Assembly: GCF_000422665.1 (NCBI RefSeq)
Contig: NZ_AUGM01000001.1
Coordinates: 303,352 to 367,351 of the forward strand
Reading direction: 5' to 3'
DNA: 64,000 bases
DNA from: Ferrimonas senticii DSM 18821
GTDB taxonomy: Bacteria > Pseudomonadota > Gammaproteobacteria > Enterobacterales > Shewanellaceae
Below the pieces are notes generated by a model. The model searched no databases, was not told the DNA's origin, and worked only from the letters and a program-made list of their open reading frames with translations. Made by a program: the position numbers and the translations under genes. Positions 49,027 to 57,966 of this stretch are shown in pieces (positions within the stretch are counted from its first letter, which is position 1; every line of letters starts with the position of its first letter).

Positions 49027-52000
49027 TTGAGTCAGACCAATCCCTTTGCCGCCGATCAACTGGCGCTTTGCCTTGCTAAAGACGCGGCTACCATTCGTCG
49101 CCGTTTAAGTGGCCTAAAAAAGGTTAAGGGCGAAGATAAACGCCAACAGGTGATGGCGCAGCTGCAACAGTTGTTAGAGCAGAGCCAAGAGCAAGTGGCA
49201 ATTCGTACCTTGAATTTACCGGCGGTGAGCTATCCGGATCTGCCGGTATCGGAGCGCCGCGATGAAATTGCCAAGGCGATTGCCGGCCATCAGGTGGTGA
49301 TTGTGGCGGGGGAAACCGGCTCGGGCAAAACCACCCAGCTGCCAAAAATCTGTATGGAACTGGGCCGGGGTAGCCGAGGTTTGATTGGCCATACCCAGCC
49401 GCGTCGTCTGGCGGCGCGGGCGGTGGCAGCGCGAGTGGCGGAAGAGCTCAATTCCGAGCTGGGCGAACACGTTGGTTTTAAGGTGCGTTTTGCCGATCAA
49501 ACCAGCAGTGACAGCTACGTAAAGCTGATGACCGACGGCATCTTGTTGGCGGAGATCCAACACGACCGTTGGCTTGATCAATACGACACCATCATCATCG
49601 ATGAAGCCCACGAACGCAGCCTTAATATCGATTTTATTCTGGGTTATTTAAAGCAGTTGCTGCCGAAACGTCCGGATCTGAAAGTGGTGATCACCTCAGC
49701 CACCATCGATGTCGAGCGCTTCTCGAACCACTTTGATAGTGCCCCGGTGATTGAAGTTTCAGGCCGTACCTATCCGGTTGAGCAGCGCTACCGTCCATTG
49801 GTGCGTGATGAAGGCCCGGATCTGGATCCACTGGAAGGGATTTTCCAAGCGGTGGATGAGCTTTGTGAAGAGGGCCCGGGTGACATTCTGATCTTTATGA
49901 ACGGCGAGCGGGAAATTCGTGACGCCGCCGATGCGCTTAACCGTCGCAACCTCAAAGACACCGAAATTCTGCCGCTGTATGCCCGTCTGTCCCATGTTGA
50001 ACAGGCGCGGATCTTTGCCGGCCACTATGGCCGTCGGATTGTACTTAGTACCAACGTCGCCGAAACCTCATTAACGGTACCGGGGATTAAATACGTGATC
50101 GATCCCGGTACGGCGCGGATCAGCCGCTATAGCTACCGCACCAAAGTGCAGCGATTGCCGATTGAGCCAATTTCCCAAGCTTCCGCCAATCAGCGTGCCG
50201 GTCGTTGTGGTCGTGTATCCGAAGGGATCTGCATTCGCCTCTACAGCGAAGAGGATTTCCTATCTCGGCCGCAGTTTACCGATCCTGAGATCCTGCGTAC
50301 CAACTTAGGCTCGGTGATCCTGCAGATGCTGGCGTTAGGGCTAGGCGACATCAGTGCCTTCCCATTTATTCAGCCGCCGGATAATCGCCACATCAACGAC
50401 GGCATGACCTTGCTGCAAGAACTCGGTGCGATTACCGTTAAACGCGGCTTGCCAAACATGACCGACCGTGGCCGCCAGTTGGCACGGCTGCCGATCGATC
50501 CACGCTTGGCGCGAATGGTTCTGGAAGCGCATCGCAATGGCTGTGTGCATGAAGTGATGGTGATCGCTGCGGCGCTGTCGATTCAAGATCCACGGGAACG
50601 ACCACTGGATCGCCAACAAGCCAGTGACGAAAAACACAACCGCTTTGCCGATAAGCAATCGGACTTTATCGCCTATCTGAATCTGTGGGAGTACCTGCGG
50701 GAACAGCAAAAGGCGCTGTCGAGCAATGCCTTCCGCCGTCAGTGTAAGAGCGACTTCTTAAACTACTTGCGGGTACGTGAGTGGCAGGATCTGTACTCGC
50801 AGTTGCGTCACTCCATCAGCGAGTTAGATATCCGCATGACCATCGGTGAGCGGGCCGATTACGATCAAATTCACCGTTCGTTGCTGGCGGGGTTGCTGTC
50901 GCACATCGGCATGAAAGATCCCGAGGGACACTTTAAAGGCGCCCGTAACGCTAAGTTTTACATCTTCCCAGGCTCTAAGCTTGCCAAGAAATCGCCGAAA
51001 TGGGTGATGGCGGCGGAGCTGACTGAAACCAGCCGCTTGTTTGCCCGTACCGTGGCCAAAATCGATCCGGAATGGATTGAGCCGCTGGCGAGCCATCTGG
51101 TCAAGAAGAGCCACAGCGAACCACATTGGGAGCAAAAGCCTGGCTCGGTGTTAGCCTTCGAACAGGTATCGCTGTATGGCCTGATTATCGTGCCAAAGCG
51201 CAAGGTTCAGTTTGGCCCGATTCAGCCGGTAGAAGCGCGGGAGATCTTCCTGCGTGAAGCGCTGGTTAATGGCGGCTTGGGGCTTAATGAGAAGTTCTTG
51301 AGCCGCAATATGGCGCTGCTGGATGAAGTCGAAGCGTTGGAGCATAAGTCTCGCCGTCGCGATATCTTGGTCGATGAGCAAACCCTGTTTGGCTTCTACG
51401 ATGACAAAGTTGGCGAGGGGATTTTCACCCGCCAATTGTTCCAAGGCTGGTGGCGCAATGCCAAGCGGCAAAACCCCGATCTGCTCGATTTTGATAAAAG
51501 CGAGTTGATGAAACACGACGCCGCCGGCGTTACTGCCAATCAATTCCCCGATTTCTGGAGCCAAAATCAGATCAGCCTGCCGCTGTCGTATCAGTTTGAA
51601 CCAACCGCCGAGGACGATGGCGTATCGTTGCATCTGCCGCTGGCGCTGTTGAACCAAGTTGAACCGGAAGGCTTTGATTATCTGGTGCCAGGCCTGCGTC
51701 ATGAACTGGTGGTGGGGTTGATTAAATCGTTGCCAAAACCGCTGCGCCGTAACTTTGTGCCAGCGCCTAATTACGCCGATGCGGCTCTGGGCGCCATTAC
51801 CCCATTTGAGATGCCGCTACTTGAGGCGTTGTGTAAGCAACTGCTGCGAATGACCGGCACCCGTATTGCGCCAGAGGATTTCGATCTAACCGCGCTGCCA
51901 AAGCATCTGCAGTTTAACTTCAAAGTGGAAGACGATAACGGCAAGCTGTTAGCGCAAGGCCGCGATTTATTGACATTGAAAGAACAACTGCAAGGCAAGG

Positions 52001-52899
52001 TCAAGCAGGTGATCGCCAAGGTCGCGGACGCTGGTATCGAGCAATCCGGCTTAACCGAGTGGAGCTTTGGCGCGCTGCCAGCCAGTTACCAGCAGAAACG
52101 CGGTAACTATCAGATTAAAGCCTATCCGGCGTTGGTTGATGAAGGTGACAGCGTGGCCGTCAAGCTGTTTGACAGTGAACACCAAGCGCAACTGGCCAAT
52201 CGTGCCGGTTTACGCCGATTGCTGCTGATCAACGTGCCAAACCCGGTGAAATACCTGCAGCAGCATCTGCCGAACAAGTCGAAACTGGCGATGTACTTCA
52301 ATCCGTTTGGTCGAGTCGATCTGCTGATTGCTGATTGCATCGATGCCGGTATCGATCAGCTGCTGGCGGAGCGCAAGCTCGAGGTCAGCGATCAAGCCAG
52401 CTTCGATAACGCCAAAGAGATCATTCGCGGCGAGATTGGCGATACCGTGGTGGAGATCGGCAAGAAGGTTGAGCAGATCCTCACGACTTGGGGCGCAGTG
52501 AAAAAACGCATCAAAGGCCGTATTAGCCTTGAGATTGCCTTTGCCATGTCTGACATTCAAGCTCACTTGGATCGGTTGGTATACAAAGGCTTTGTTGCCG
52601 ACAGTGGTTGGGCGCGCTTGGATGACATTGTCCGTTATCTGAAAGCGGTTGAACGTCGCTTAGAGAAACTTCCGGTAGATCCTAATCGTGACCGCTTGCA
52701 GTTGCTGAAAATTCAGAAAGTTGAACAAGCGTATCAGCAGCAGTTAACTAAGCAGCCGAAAGGGCAACCATTGCCGGAGGGTTTGATTGAGGTGCGCTGG
52801 ATGTTAGAGGAGTATCGAGTCAGTTGCTTTGCCCAAAACCTCGGCACCAAGTATCCGATTTCCGACAAACGAATTACTAACGCACTGGCTGAAATCTGA
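49027..52899 (+). CDS. hrpA: ATP-dependent RNA helicase HrpA
   Basis: DEAH-box RNA helicase of 1290 residues, close to the usual length. It starts at TTG at 49027, with GGAA about six bases before; no ATG nearby fits. Walker A is AGETGSGKTTQL near 95-106, the DEAH motif is IIDEAHERSLN, motif III is VITSATID, and motif VI is NQRAGRCGR. The C-terminal HrpA-specific domain (DUF3418) follows. E. coli HrpA acts on mRNA processing and ribosome rescue. A hairpin GATGCTTCGCATC at 48958-48970 lies in its leader. Confidence 0.97.
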   Translation: MSQTNPFAADQLALCLAKDAATIRRRLSGLKKVKGEDKRQQVMAQLQQLLEQSQEQVAIRTLNLPAVSYPDLPVSERRDEIAKAIAGHQVVIVAGETGSGKTTQLPKICMELGRGSRGLIGHTQPRRLAARAVAARVAEELNSELGEHVGFKVRFADQTSSDSYVKLMTDGILLAEIQHDRWLDQYDTIIIDEAHERSLNIDFILGYLKQLLPKRPDLKVVITSATIDVERFSNHFDSAPVIEVSGRTYPVEQRYRPLVRDEGPDLDPLEGIFQAVDELCEEGPGDILIFMNGEREIRDAADALNRRNLKDTEILPLYARLSHVEQARIFAGHYGRRIVLSTNVAETSLTVPGIKYVIDPGTARISRYSYRTKVQRLPIEPISQASANQRAGRCGRVSEGICIRLYSEEDFLSRPQFTDPEILRTNLGSVILQMLALGLGDISAFPFIQPPDNRHINDGMTLLQELGAITVKRGLPNMTDRGRQLARLPIDPRLARMVLEAHRNGCVHEVMVIAAALSIQDPRERPLDRQQASDEKHNRFADKQSDFIAYLNLWEYLREQQKALSSNAFRRQCKSDFLNYLRVREWQDLYSQLRHSISELDIRMTIGERADYDQIHRSLLAGLLSHIGMKDPEGHFKGARNAKFYIFPGSKLAKKSPKWVMAAELTETSRLFARTVAKIDPEWIEPLASHLVKKSHSEPHWEQKPGSVLAFEQVSLYGLIIVPKRKVQFGPIQPVEAREIFLREALVNGGLGLNEKFLSRNMALLDEVEALEHKSRRRDILVDEQTLFGFYDDKVGEGIFTRQLFQGWWRNAKRQNPDLLDFDKSELMKHDAAGVTANQFPDFWSQNQISLPLSYQFEPTAEDDGVSLHLPLALLNQVEPEGFDYLVPGLRHELVVGLIKSLPKPLRRNFVPAPNYADAALGAITPFEMPLLEALCKQLLRMTGTRIAPEDFDLTALPKHLQFNFKVEDDNGKLLAQGRDLLTLKEQLQGKVKQVIAKVADAGIEQSGLTEWSFGALPASYQQKRGNYQIKAYPALVDEGDSVAVKLFDSEHQAQLANRAGLRRLLLINVPNPVKYLQQHLPNKSKLAMYFNPFGRVDLLIADCIDAGIDQLLAERKLEVSDQASFDNAKEIIRGEIGDTVVEIGKKVEQILTTWGAVKKRIKGRISLEIAFAMSDIQAHLDRLVYKGFVADSGWARLDDIVRYLKAVERRLEKLPVDPNRDRLQLLKIQKVEQAYQQQLTKQPKGQPLPEGLIEVRWMLEEYRVSCFAQNLGTKYPISDKRITNALAEI

Positions 52900-52933
52900 A
52901 TCTGGTCTGAAGATTTAGCTAAACCTTTACCCG

Positions 52934-52967
52934 TAAACGCCGATACTTTGATATCGGCGTTTGTTTA
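52934..52967 (+). terminator. Terminator after hrpA
   Basis: The stem AAACGCCGATA / TATCGGCGTTT has a CTTTGA loop and a T-rich tail. Confidence 0.9.
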
Positions 52968-53023
52968 TCTAAGCAAACATAAGTCATTGTTAACGCTTAG
53001 GAAGGTTAAGGGTTCGACCGCCA

Positions 53024-54928
53024 ATGCAAACTCTAGGATTTAAAGGCTCGATCATCGCATCCGTGATGGCGGTGCTTTCAGGGGGTCTCACCGTGGCCAA
53101 TTACATGGGCTACGTTGAGTTACGAGATGCGACTGAAGAGCAGATTGTGTCGCAGTTTTCCATCCAGTCTCGTGCCGAAGCACGGCTGATTCAAGACTGG
53201 TTTGTTCGCCGTGCCGATGCGCTCAACTCGTTGGCGGATTTTTATAAAGCTGGCGATTCGGGTGAAACCTATGTCGAACTGGCGCAATTAACAAAAGCCA
53301 CCGGTAAGCTGGATGATGTGATGATTGCCACCGATATGGGGCAGGCTTATGCCACCTATCAGGGCACGCTGTGGCATAACGGTATCGGTGAATCGTCGCA
53401 GTACGATCCGACCACCGAAAGTTGGTATCAAGCCGGTGAGGGCAGCCGAAATTTAACCGTGACTGAAAGCTACCTGACTGAATCTGGTCAACTTAAGGTG
53501 GCGATGCTGCGCGCGATCGAAGATGGTGTTGTCCGTGGCGATATCGACTTAACGATGTTGCAAACGGCGGTAGACCAGTTGCGCTTTGACGGCGCAGTGG
53601 CAATTGTGGTCGATGATTATGGCCATGTGCTTGCCAGCAGCGATAGCGAACGGCTGGTTGGTGAAATCATTAAGGCCGGCGATATGGCGCCAATTTGGCA
53701 ACGGATGCAGCAGGGGCAAACCGCCGCTTTTGAATATCAAATGGGCACTGAACGGCTGGGGATGGTGGCGCCGATAATACTTAATGAAGACACGCGATGG
53801 TCGCTGTTTATCAGCGTCGATAAGCAGCACGCCTTTGCCGAGCTTCAACAAGCGCTCATTGACAAAGTCATCAGTTCAGTACTGATGACCTTAGGCGGTC
53901 TGCTGGTGGTACTGCTGGTACTACGTCGACTATTCCGACCAATTATTTTGCTTAAAACGTTGGTGCAAGGCCTAGCCAGTGGCAACGGCGATCTGACCAA
54001 GCGTTTGCCAGTGCGTGGTAATGACGATGACATTGACCAAATTGGCGGAGCGATCAATGCGCTGCTTAGCAATTTGCAGGCGATGCTTAAAGAGGTCGCA
54101 CAAGCGTCTGATCATATCTCTGGCAGTATTGAACAGGTACATCGGTTAGCGACCAATACCAGCCACGGACTGTCGGCGCACCAGTCGGCAACCGAAGAGG
54201 CGGTGGTGGCGATTGAGCAGCTGAACAACAGTGCTGCGCAAGTGGCTAACAGTGCAGCTGAGGCTTCCCAGTTTACCCACGACACCAACCAAGCGACTAA
54301 GTCATCACGGCAGTTGGTGTTTGAAGCCAGTTCGACCGTGACCCAGTTGGTGACCGAGGTAGAGCGCACCGCAGGGCAGATTGCCAGCATGAGTAAAGAT
54401 ACCGAAGCCATTTCGTCGATATTGCATGTGATTGAGGGGATTGCTGGGCAAACTAACCTGTTGGCACTGAACGCTGCCATTGAAGCGGCCCGTGCCGGCG
54501 AACAAGGTCGAGGCTTTGCGGTGGTGGCTGACGAAGTTCGCAACTTAGCTGGGCGTACTCAAAACAGCACTGCTGAAGTTAGTGAAACCTTGGGTAATTT
54601 GAATAACAGCTCGCAGCAGACCATCGCGGTTATGGAAACGGCCAAGCGAACTTGTGAATTGACGGCTGAGCAGACCGAAGCGGTGGCGCTGCGGCTAGAT
54701 GGTGTTGGAACACAGGTGGATCGGATTGATCAATTGTCTTCTGACATTGCCAATGCCGCAGCGATGCAGAATGAAATCGCCCAGCAGTTAGTGCACAGCA
54801 TCAATGAAGTTCACCAAATTGCCCAGCAGCTTAGCGAAAACGGAGCCAACACTGCCGCTGAAGCACAAACTTTAGCCAGCGCCAATAATCAGCTACTGCA
54901 AGCGGTTGGCCAATTTAAGATTGAATAG
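53024..54928 (+). CDS. Methyl-accepting chemotaxis protein with periplasmic CACHE-like domain
   Basis: Membrane chemoreceptor of 634 residues. TM1 is near 10-28. A periplasmic ligand-binding domain of ~245 residues follows, with dCACHE-like features ([20 protein letters not shown] and [21 protein letters not shown]). TM2 is near 283-303 ([14 protein letters not shown]). A HAMP domain and a cytoplasmic coiled-coil follow, with the conserved hairpin tip [20 protein letters not shown] written here as [20 protein letters not shown]. There is no NWETF-like CheR-docking end. The ligand is unknown, likely an amino acid or organic acid by family. Confidence 0.92.
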   Translation: MQTLGFKGSIIASVMAVLSGGLTVANYMGYVELRDATEEQIVSQFSIQSRAEARLIQDWFVRRADALNSLADFYKAGDSGETYVELAQLTKATGKLDDVMIATDMGQAYATYQGTLWHNGIGESSQYDPTTESWYQAGEGSRNLTVTESYLTESGQLKVAMLRAIEDGVVRGDIDLTMLQTAVDQLRFDGAVAIVVDDYGHVLASSDSERLVGEIIKAGDMAPIWQRMQQGQTAAFEYQMGTERLGMVAPIILNEDTRWSLFISVDKQHAFAELQQALIDKVISSVLMTLGGLLVVLLVLRRLFRPIILLKTLVQGLASGNGDLTKRLPVRGNDDDIDQIGGAINALLSNLQAMLKEVAQASDHISGSIEQVHRLATNTSHGLSAHQSATEEAVVAIEQLNNSAAQVANSAAEASQFTHDTNQATKSSRQLVFEASSTVTQLVTEVERTAGQIASMSKDTEAISSILHVIEGIAGQTNLLALNAAIEAARAGEQGRGFAVVADEVRNLAGRTQNSTAEVSETLGNLNNSSQQTIAVMETAKRTCELTAEQTEAVALRLDGVGTQVDRIDQLSSDIANAAAMQNEIAQQLVHSINEVHQIAQQLSENGANTAAEAQTLASANNQLLQAVGQFKIE

Positions 54929-55072
54929 GGTAGATTGAAGATAAAAACTAATCAGTTAACCACAATGTTTTAGCGAAATAGCCGATTATTAAAACAAACT
55001 GATCGCGCAATAGGCAGTTGAACATTTGGGGGCTTTACCTAACCGATAGAAGCCAGTACTATTCAACGCGTC

Positions 55073-55163
55073 GGAGGGATGGCAGAGCGGTTGAATGCAC
55101 CGGTCTTGAAAACCGGCATAGGTTTGTAGCCTATCTAGGGTTCGAATCCCTATCCCTCCGCCA
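55073..55163 (+). tRNA. serT: tRNA-Ser (anticodon UGA)
   Basis: A full cloverleaf is visible. The acceptor GGAGGGA pairs with TCCCTCC, the discriminator is G, and CCA is encoded. The anticodon stem is CCGGT/ACCGG with loop CTTGAAA, so the anticodon is TGA (positions 55107-55109), reading UCA. The long variable arm (CATAGGTTTGTAGCCTATCT) marks a type II tRNA, as expected for serine. The T arm is CTAGGGTTCGAATCCCTA. It stands alone, with terminators and repeat array downstream. Confidence 0.98.
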
Positions 55164-55172
55164 TATTTAGGC

Positions 55173-55198
55173 AAAGCCCACCAAACGGTGGGCTTTAT
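55173..55198 (+). terminator. First terminator after tRNA-Ser
   Basis: The stem AAAGCCCACC / GGTGGGCTTT has an AAAC loop and T-containing tail, ten bases after the tRNA CCA. Confidence 0.85.
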
Positions 55199-55220
55199 CG
55201 TATCTATTGCTATGAAAAAA

Positions 55221-55707
55221 TATAGGGATAGGGCGAGGACCCTAGACAAGGGTTTGAACTAGCGTAGCGTAGTCGCGATGCGAAGCATCGACTTTGCTTA
55301 GCAAGGGACCAACTAGCGCAGCGTAGTGCGGCACGAAGTGCCGAGGGCGCAGCCCGATCCATTCCTATCCCTCCGCCATATTCTAGACCCCAGCCTTAGT
55401 GCTGGGGTTTCTCGTTTTAGGCGGTTCAAAATATTAACCGTTGATGGGATAGGGTGAGAATCCTAGACAAGGGTTTGAACTAGCGCAGCGTAGTCGCGAT
55501 GCGCAGCATCGACCTTGCGTAGCGGGGGATCAACTAGCGTAGCGTAGTCGCGATGCGCAGCATCGACCTTGCGTAGCGGGGGATCAATTAGCGCAGCGTA
55601 GTCGCGATGCGAAGCATCGACTCTGCGTAGCAAGGGACCAACTAGCGCAGCGTAGTGCGGCACGAAGTGCCGAGGGCACAGCCCAATCCATCTCTATTCC
55701 TCCGCCA
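55221..55707 (+). repeat. tRNA-3'-end repeat array (rtT-like), with 54-bp direct repeats
   Basis: Two near-copies of the tRNA-Ser 3' end follow the gene. The first, at 55361-55382, matches 55146-55167 with one change in 22 bases. The second, at 55690-55707, has two changes in 18. Each is preceded by a spacer that starts with a segment like an inverted T-arm (GGGATAGGG...CCTAGACAAGGG) and contains 54-bp direct repeats. There is one at 55259-55312, and three in tandem at 55479-55532, 55533-55586 and 55587-55640. Each spacer is then closed by a variant unit with a CGGCAC-GAA-GTGCCG stem (from 55313 and from 55641). The 54-bp units carry a GATGC-GAA/GCA-GCATC stem. Each 3'-end copy is followed by its own terminator hairpin. 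The layout recalls the rtT repeats of E. coli tyrT. Confidence 0.85.
55387..55415 (+). terminator. Terminator after second tRNA 3'-end copy
   Basis: The stem ACCCCAGC / GCTGGGGT has a CTTAGT loop and TTTCTCGTTTT tail. It is nearly identical to the one at 55724-55757. Confidence 0.85.
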
Positions 55708-55723
55708 CTGTGCCAGATTAGCC

Positions 55724-55757
55724 AAACCCCAGCCTTAGTGCTGGGGTGTCTTGTTTT
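55724..55757 (+). terminator. Terminator after third tRNA 3'-end copy
   Basis: The stem ACCCCAGC / GCTGGGGT has a CTTAGT loop and a T-rich tail, a repeat of the hairpin at 55387. Between here and 56000 nothing else was recognised except leader sequence of the next gene. Confidence 0.85.
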
Positions 55758-56000
55758 GGTCAACCAAAAATTAGTAGCAGAGCGACTGCTCGCCATCAGC
55801 TAATAACGCAGGAGTAACATCGGCATTTGTCTTAGCCGGTGCAATTCATCAGCTTTGCTCAGATCAACACCCAGCAACGGTTTACACAAAACGTCCGTCC
55901 AGAACTGCCGCAAACCTGTTGCGTCACAAGGTTATAGGCTTGCGACTATGGTTAACTGCAGAAGACTCGCGAGCAACAGCAACAAAGATGGGGTAGTTAC

Positions 56001-57668
56001 ATGAATCTGGCGATTAACCGCTTACTGGCAGTGGGCTTGCTACTGCTATTAAGTTTAAGTGCTTTAGTGATGGCCGAAGAGCCTACGTCAGCCACAACTG
56101 AGCCGACTCGATTGGAAAACTTAAATCAAGAGCTTTTAAGTTTGTCTGCCAGTCTAAAAGACGCCAAGGGCACTGATCGAGAAGCGTTATTATTTCAGCT
56201 TTTTCAAACCAATGACTCACTTAGGGAACAGCTTGCGCAAGATTTTGAACGCGGTGCGATATCGAAAGATGAATTTTTAAAGTATCTAAAAGTTCAAGAG
56301 GAGTATGTCAACGGCAGTTATAACTATCTCGAAAATTATTCGGTCAAACTTGCTGAACAGATAGAAAGTAGCAGTGATGAAAATAAGCTGTCTCTTATTG
56401 GTAAATTCAAAGAGGTTGAAAGTTCTTTAAATAATTTGTTTAAAGTAAGCCAGCAGAACATAGAGTGGTATCGAAATATCGAATGGCCAAAGGCTGCGAG
56501 TCGATTAGAGAAAGTTTTAGAAGAACGGCTTGCACAAAGATTGCGGCAAGCTTCGGCATCGACCAAGTACTACGGGCAACAGATAAAGTTGATTGAACAA
56601 CAGTTATCGGTAAGCCCGGATTCCGAAGTTTCATCACTACAGTTAAAGCGATTAATAACGGAACAGCGACTTAATATTTCGTCAAACTCATTATCAGCGA
56701 TGGTAACTATTGCTGATGCACTTGGCCAAGATACTTCCGAATACAAGCGGCAACTGTTTGAAACGACCGGCGATGTAACCGTTAATTTGTTGGATTGGAG
56801 TGTCCTTAAGTCGATACTAAGCAATTGGGTTACAACTCTGGTGGATTGGATTAAAAACAATCTATCACAAGTGCTTATCCAAGTTACTATATTTGCTGCG
56901 GTGCTGGCGATAACTTGGTTTGCAGCACGGTTTGTAAGAAAGCTGGTCGGCAATATCGTTAGCAATAAAAGCTTTCGATTATCAACGCTTATGCAAAACT
57001 TCTTTGAGTCGATATCCAGTAAAGCTGTCTGGTTTATCGGTATTTTGATGGCGTTGTCTCAAGTTGGCTTAGATCTTACCCCAGTATTAACTGGTTTTGG
57101 TATTGCCGGGGTAGTTATCGGTTTTGCACTGCAAGACACCTTATCTAATTTTGCTGCTGGGATGATGTTGCTGATATATCGGCCATTTGACGTTGGCGAT
57201 TTTGTTTTTGCTGGTGGGGTTGATGGCAAGGTTGATTCGATGAGTTTGGTCAACACCACAATTAAGACCTTTGATAATCAAATTATTATTGTGCCGAACA
57301 GTAAAATCTGGGGTGACGTTATTAAGAATGTTACCCATGAACGGGTACGACGAGTAGATATGGTATTTGGCATTGGCTACAGTGACGATGTACTTAAAGC
57401 GGAAGCGTTGTTGGCCGAAATTGTTGAATCACACCCCAGTGTACTGCGCTCTCCGGAACCGATGATCAAATTACATACTTTGAATACCTCGTCGGTAGAT
57501 TTTATCGTCAGACCTTGGGTCAAAACCGATGATTATTGGGATGTCTATTGGGATGTTACCAGGGCGGTAAAGCTTAAATTTGACGAGCAGGGTATTTCGA
57601 TCCCATTCCCACAACAAGATGTTCACCTGCATATGGTCAACGGCAGTGCCACTGCGCCAACAACTTGA
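56001..57668 (+). CDS. Mechanosensitive channel, MscS family with extended N-terminus
   Basis: Inner-membrane channel of 555 residues. The signal peptide (MNLAINRLLAVGLLLLLSL, cleavage near VMA-EEP) is followed by a periplasmic, helix-rich region (about 27-260; coiled-coil-like with KDAKGTDREALLFQLFQ). Three membrane segments follow near 280-370. The MscS pore and vestibule motifs are GFGIAGVVIGFALQDTLSNF near 365-385 and GDFVFAGGVDGKVDSMSLVNT. It resembles the longer MscK/YbdG-type relatives but has only one added domain. Its codons are visibly A+T-richer than the neighbours, which hints at transfer. It lies directly after the tRNA repeat array. Confidence 0.88.
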   Translation: MNLAINRLLAVGLLLLLSLSALVMAEEPTSATTEPTRLENLNQELLSLSASLKDAKGTDREALLFQLFQTNDSLREQLAQDFERGAISKDEFLKYLKVQEEYVNGSYNYLENYSVKLAEQIESSSDENKLSLIGKFKEVESSLNNLFKVSQQNIEWYRNIEWPKAASRLEKVLEERLAQRLRQASASTKYYGQQIKLIEQQLSVSPDSEVSSLQLKRLITEQRLNISSNSLSAMVTIADALGQDTSEYKRQLFETTGDVTVNLLDWSVLKSILSNWVTTLVDWIKNNLSQVLIQVTIFAAVLAITWFAARFVRKLVGNIVSNKSFRLSTLMQNFFESISSKAVWFIGILMALSQVGLDLTPVLTGFGIAGVVIGFALQDTLSNFAAGMMLLIYRPFDVGDFVFAGGVDGKVDSMSLVNTTIKTFDNQIIIVPNSKIWGDVIKNVTHERVRRVDMVFGIGYSDDVLKAEALLAEIVESHPSVLRSPEPMIKLHTLNTSSVDFIVRPWVKTDDYWDVYWDVTRAVKLKFDEQGISIPFPQQDVHLHMVNGSATAPTT

Positions 57669-57966
57669 TGGCCGATCTGTAGGATCAGCAAGTTAGCACA
57701 GCAGGGCGTCCCACCATCTTGAAAGAGATCGCTTTGGTGATTGAACATTCATTGATGGGCCATCACATGGACGCCCTAGTTTGCCGCGAGCAGTAACAGC
57801 GGTTAGCACGGCTATCTGATCGAAGCCCGTTGTTGTACCTTTTACCTCCTGACCATTTCCCATTCATCCATACGTCATTGATTTGTTAAATTTTTCCTAA
57901 GACTCCGAAGCGATGGGTGAAGTTGTCTATCCTTGATATGAAACCGTTCAGGGAAGGGCAGTAACC
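57669..57966. other. Intergenic region with a possible folded RNA
   Basis: The 298 bases hold no coding frame of note. AGGGCGTCC (57703-57711) pairs perfectly with GGACGCCCT (57769-57777). Inside, CCATC (57714-57718) pairs with GATGG (57754-57758). This may be a small structured RNA or a leader. The later part should hold the promoter of the next gene. Confidence 0.4.

Noticed and set aside
55479-55640. CRISPR-like repeat array
   Set aside because: The 54-bp units follow one another without unique spacers, and no cas genes are present.
55463-55663. A 66-residue minus-strand frame with an 18-residue repeat
   Set aside because: It is open only because the 54-bp DNA repeats are a multiple of three. 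No ribosome site was seen.
55146-55707. tRNA 3'-end copies as attL/attR of an integrated island
   Set aside because: Only a few hundred bases lie between the copies, and no integrase or mobile gene is there. A past small insertion cannot be excluded.
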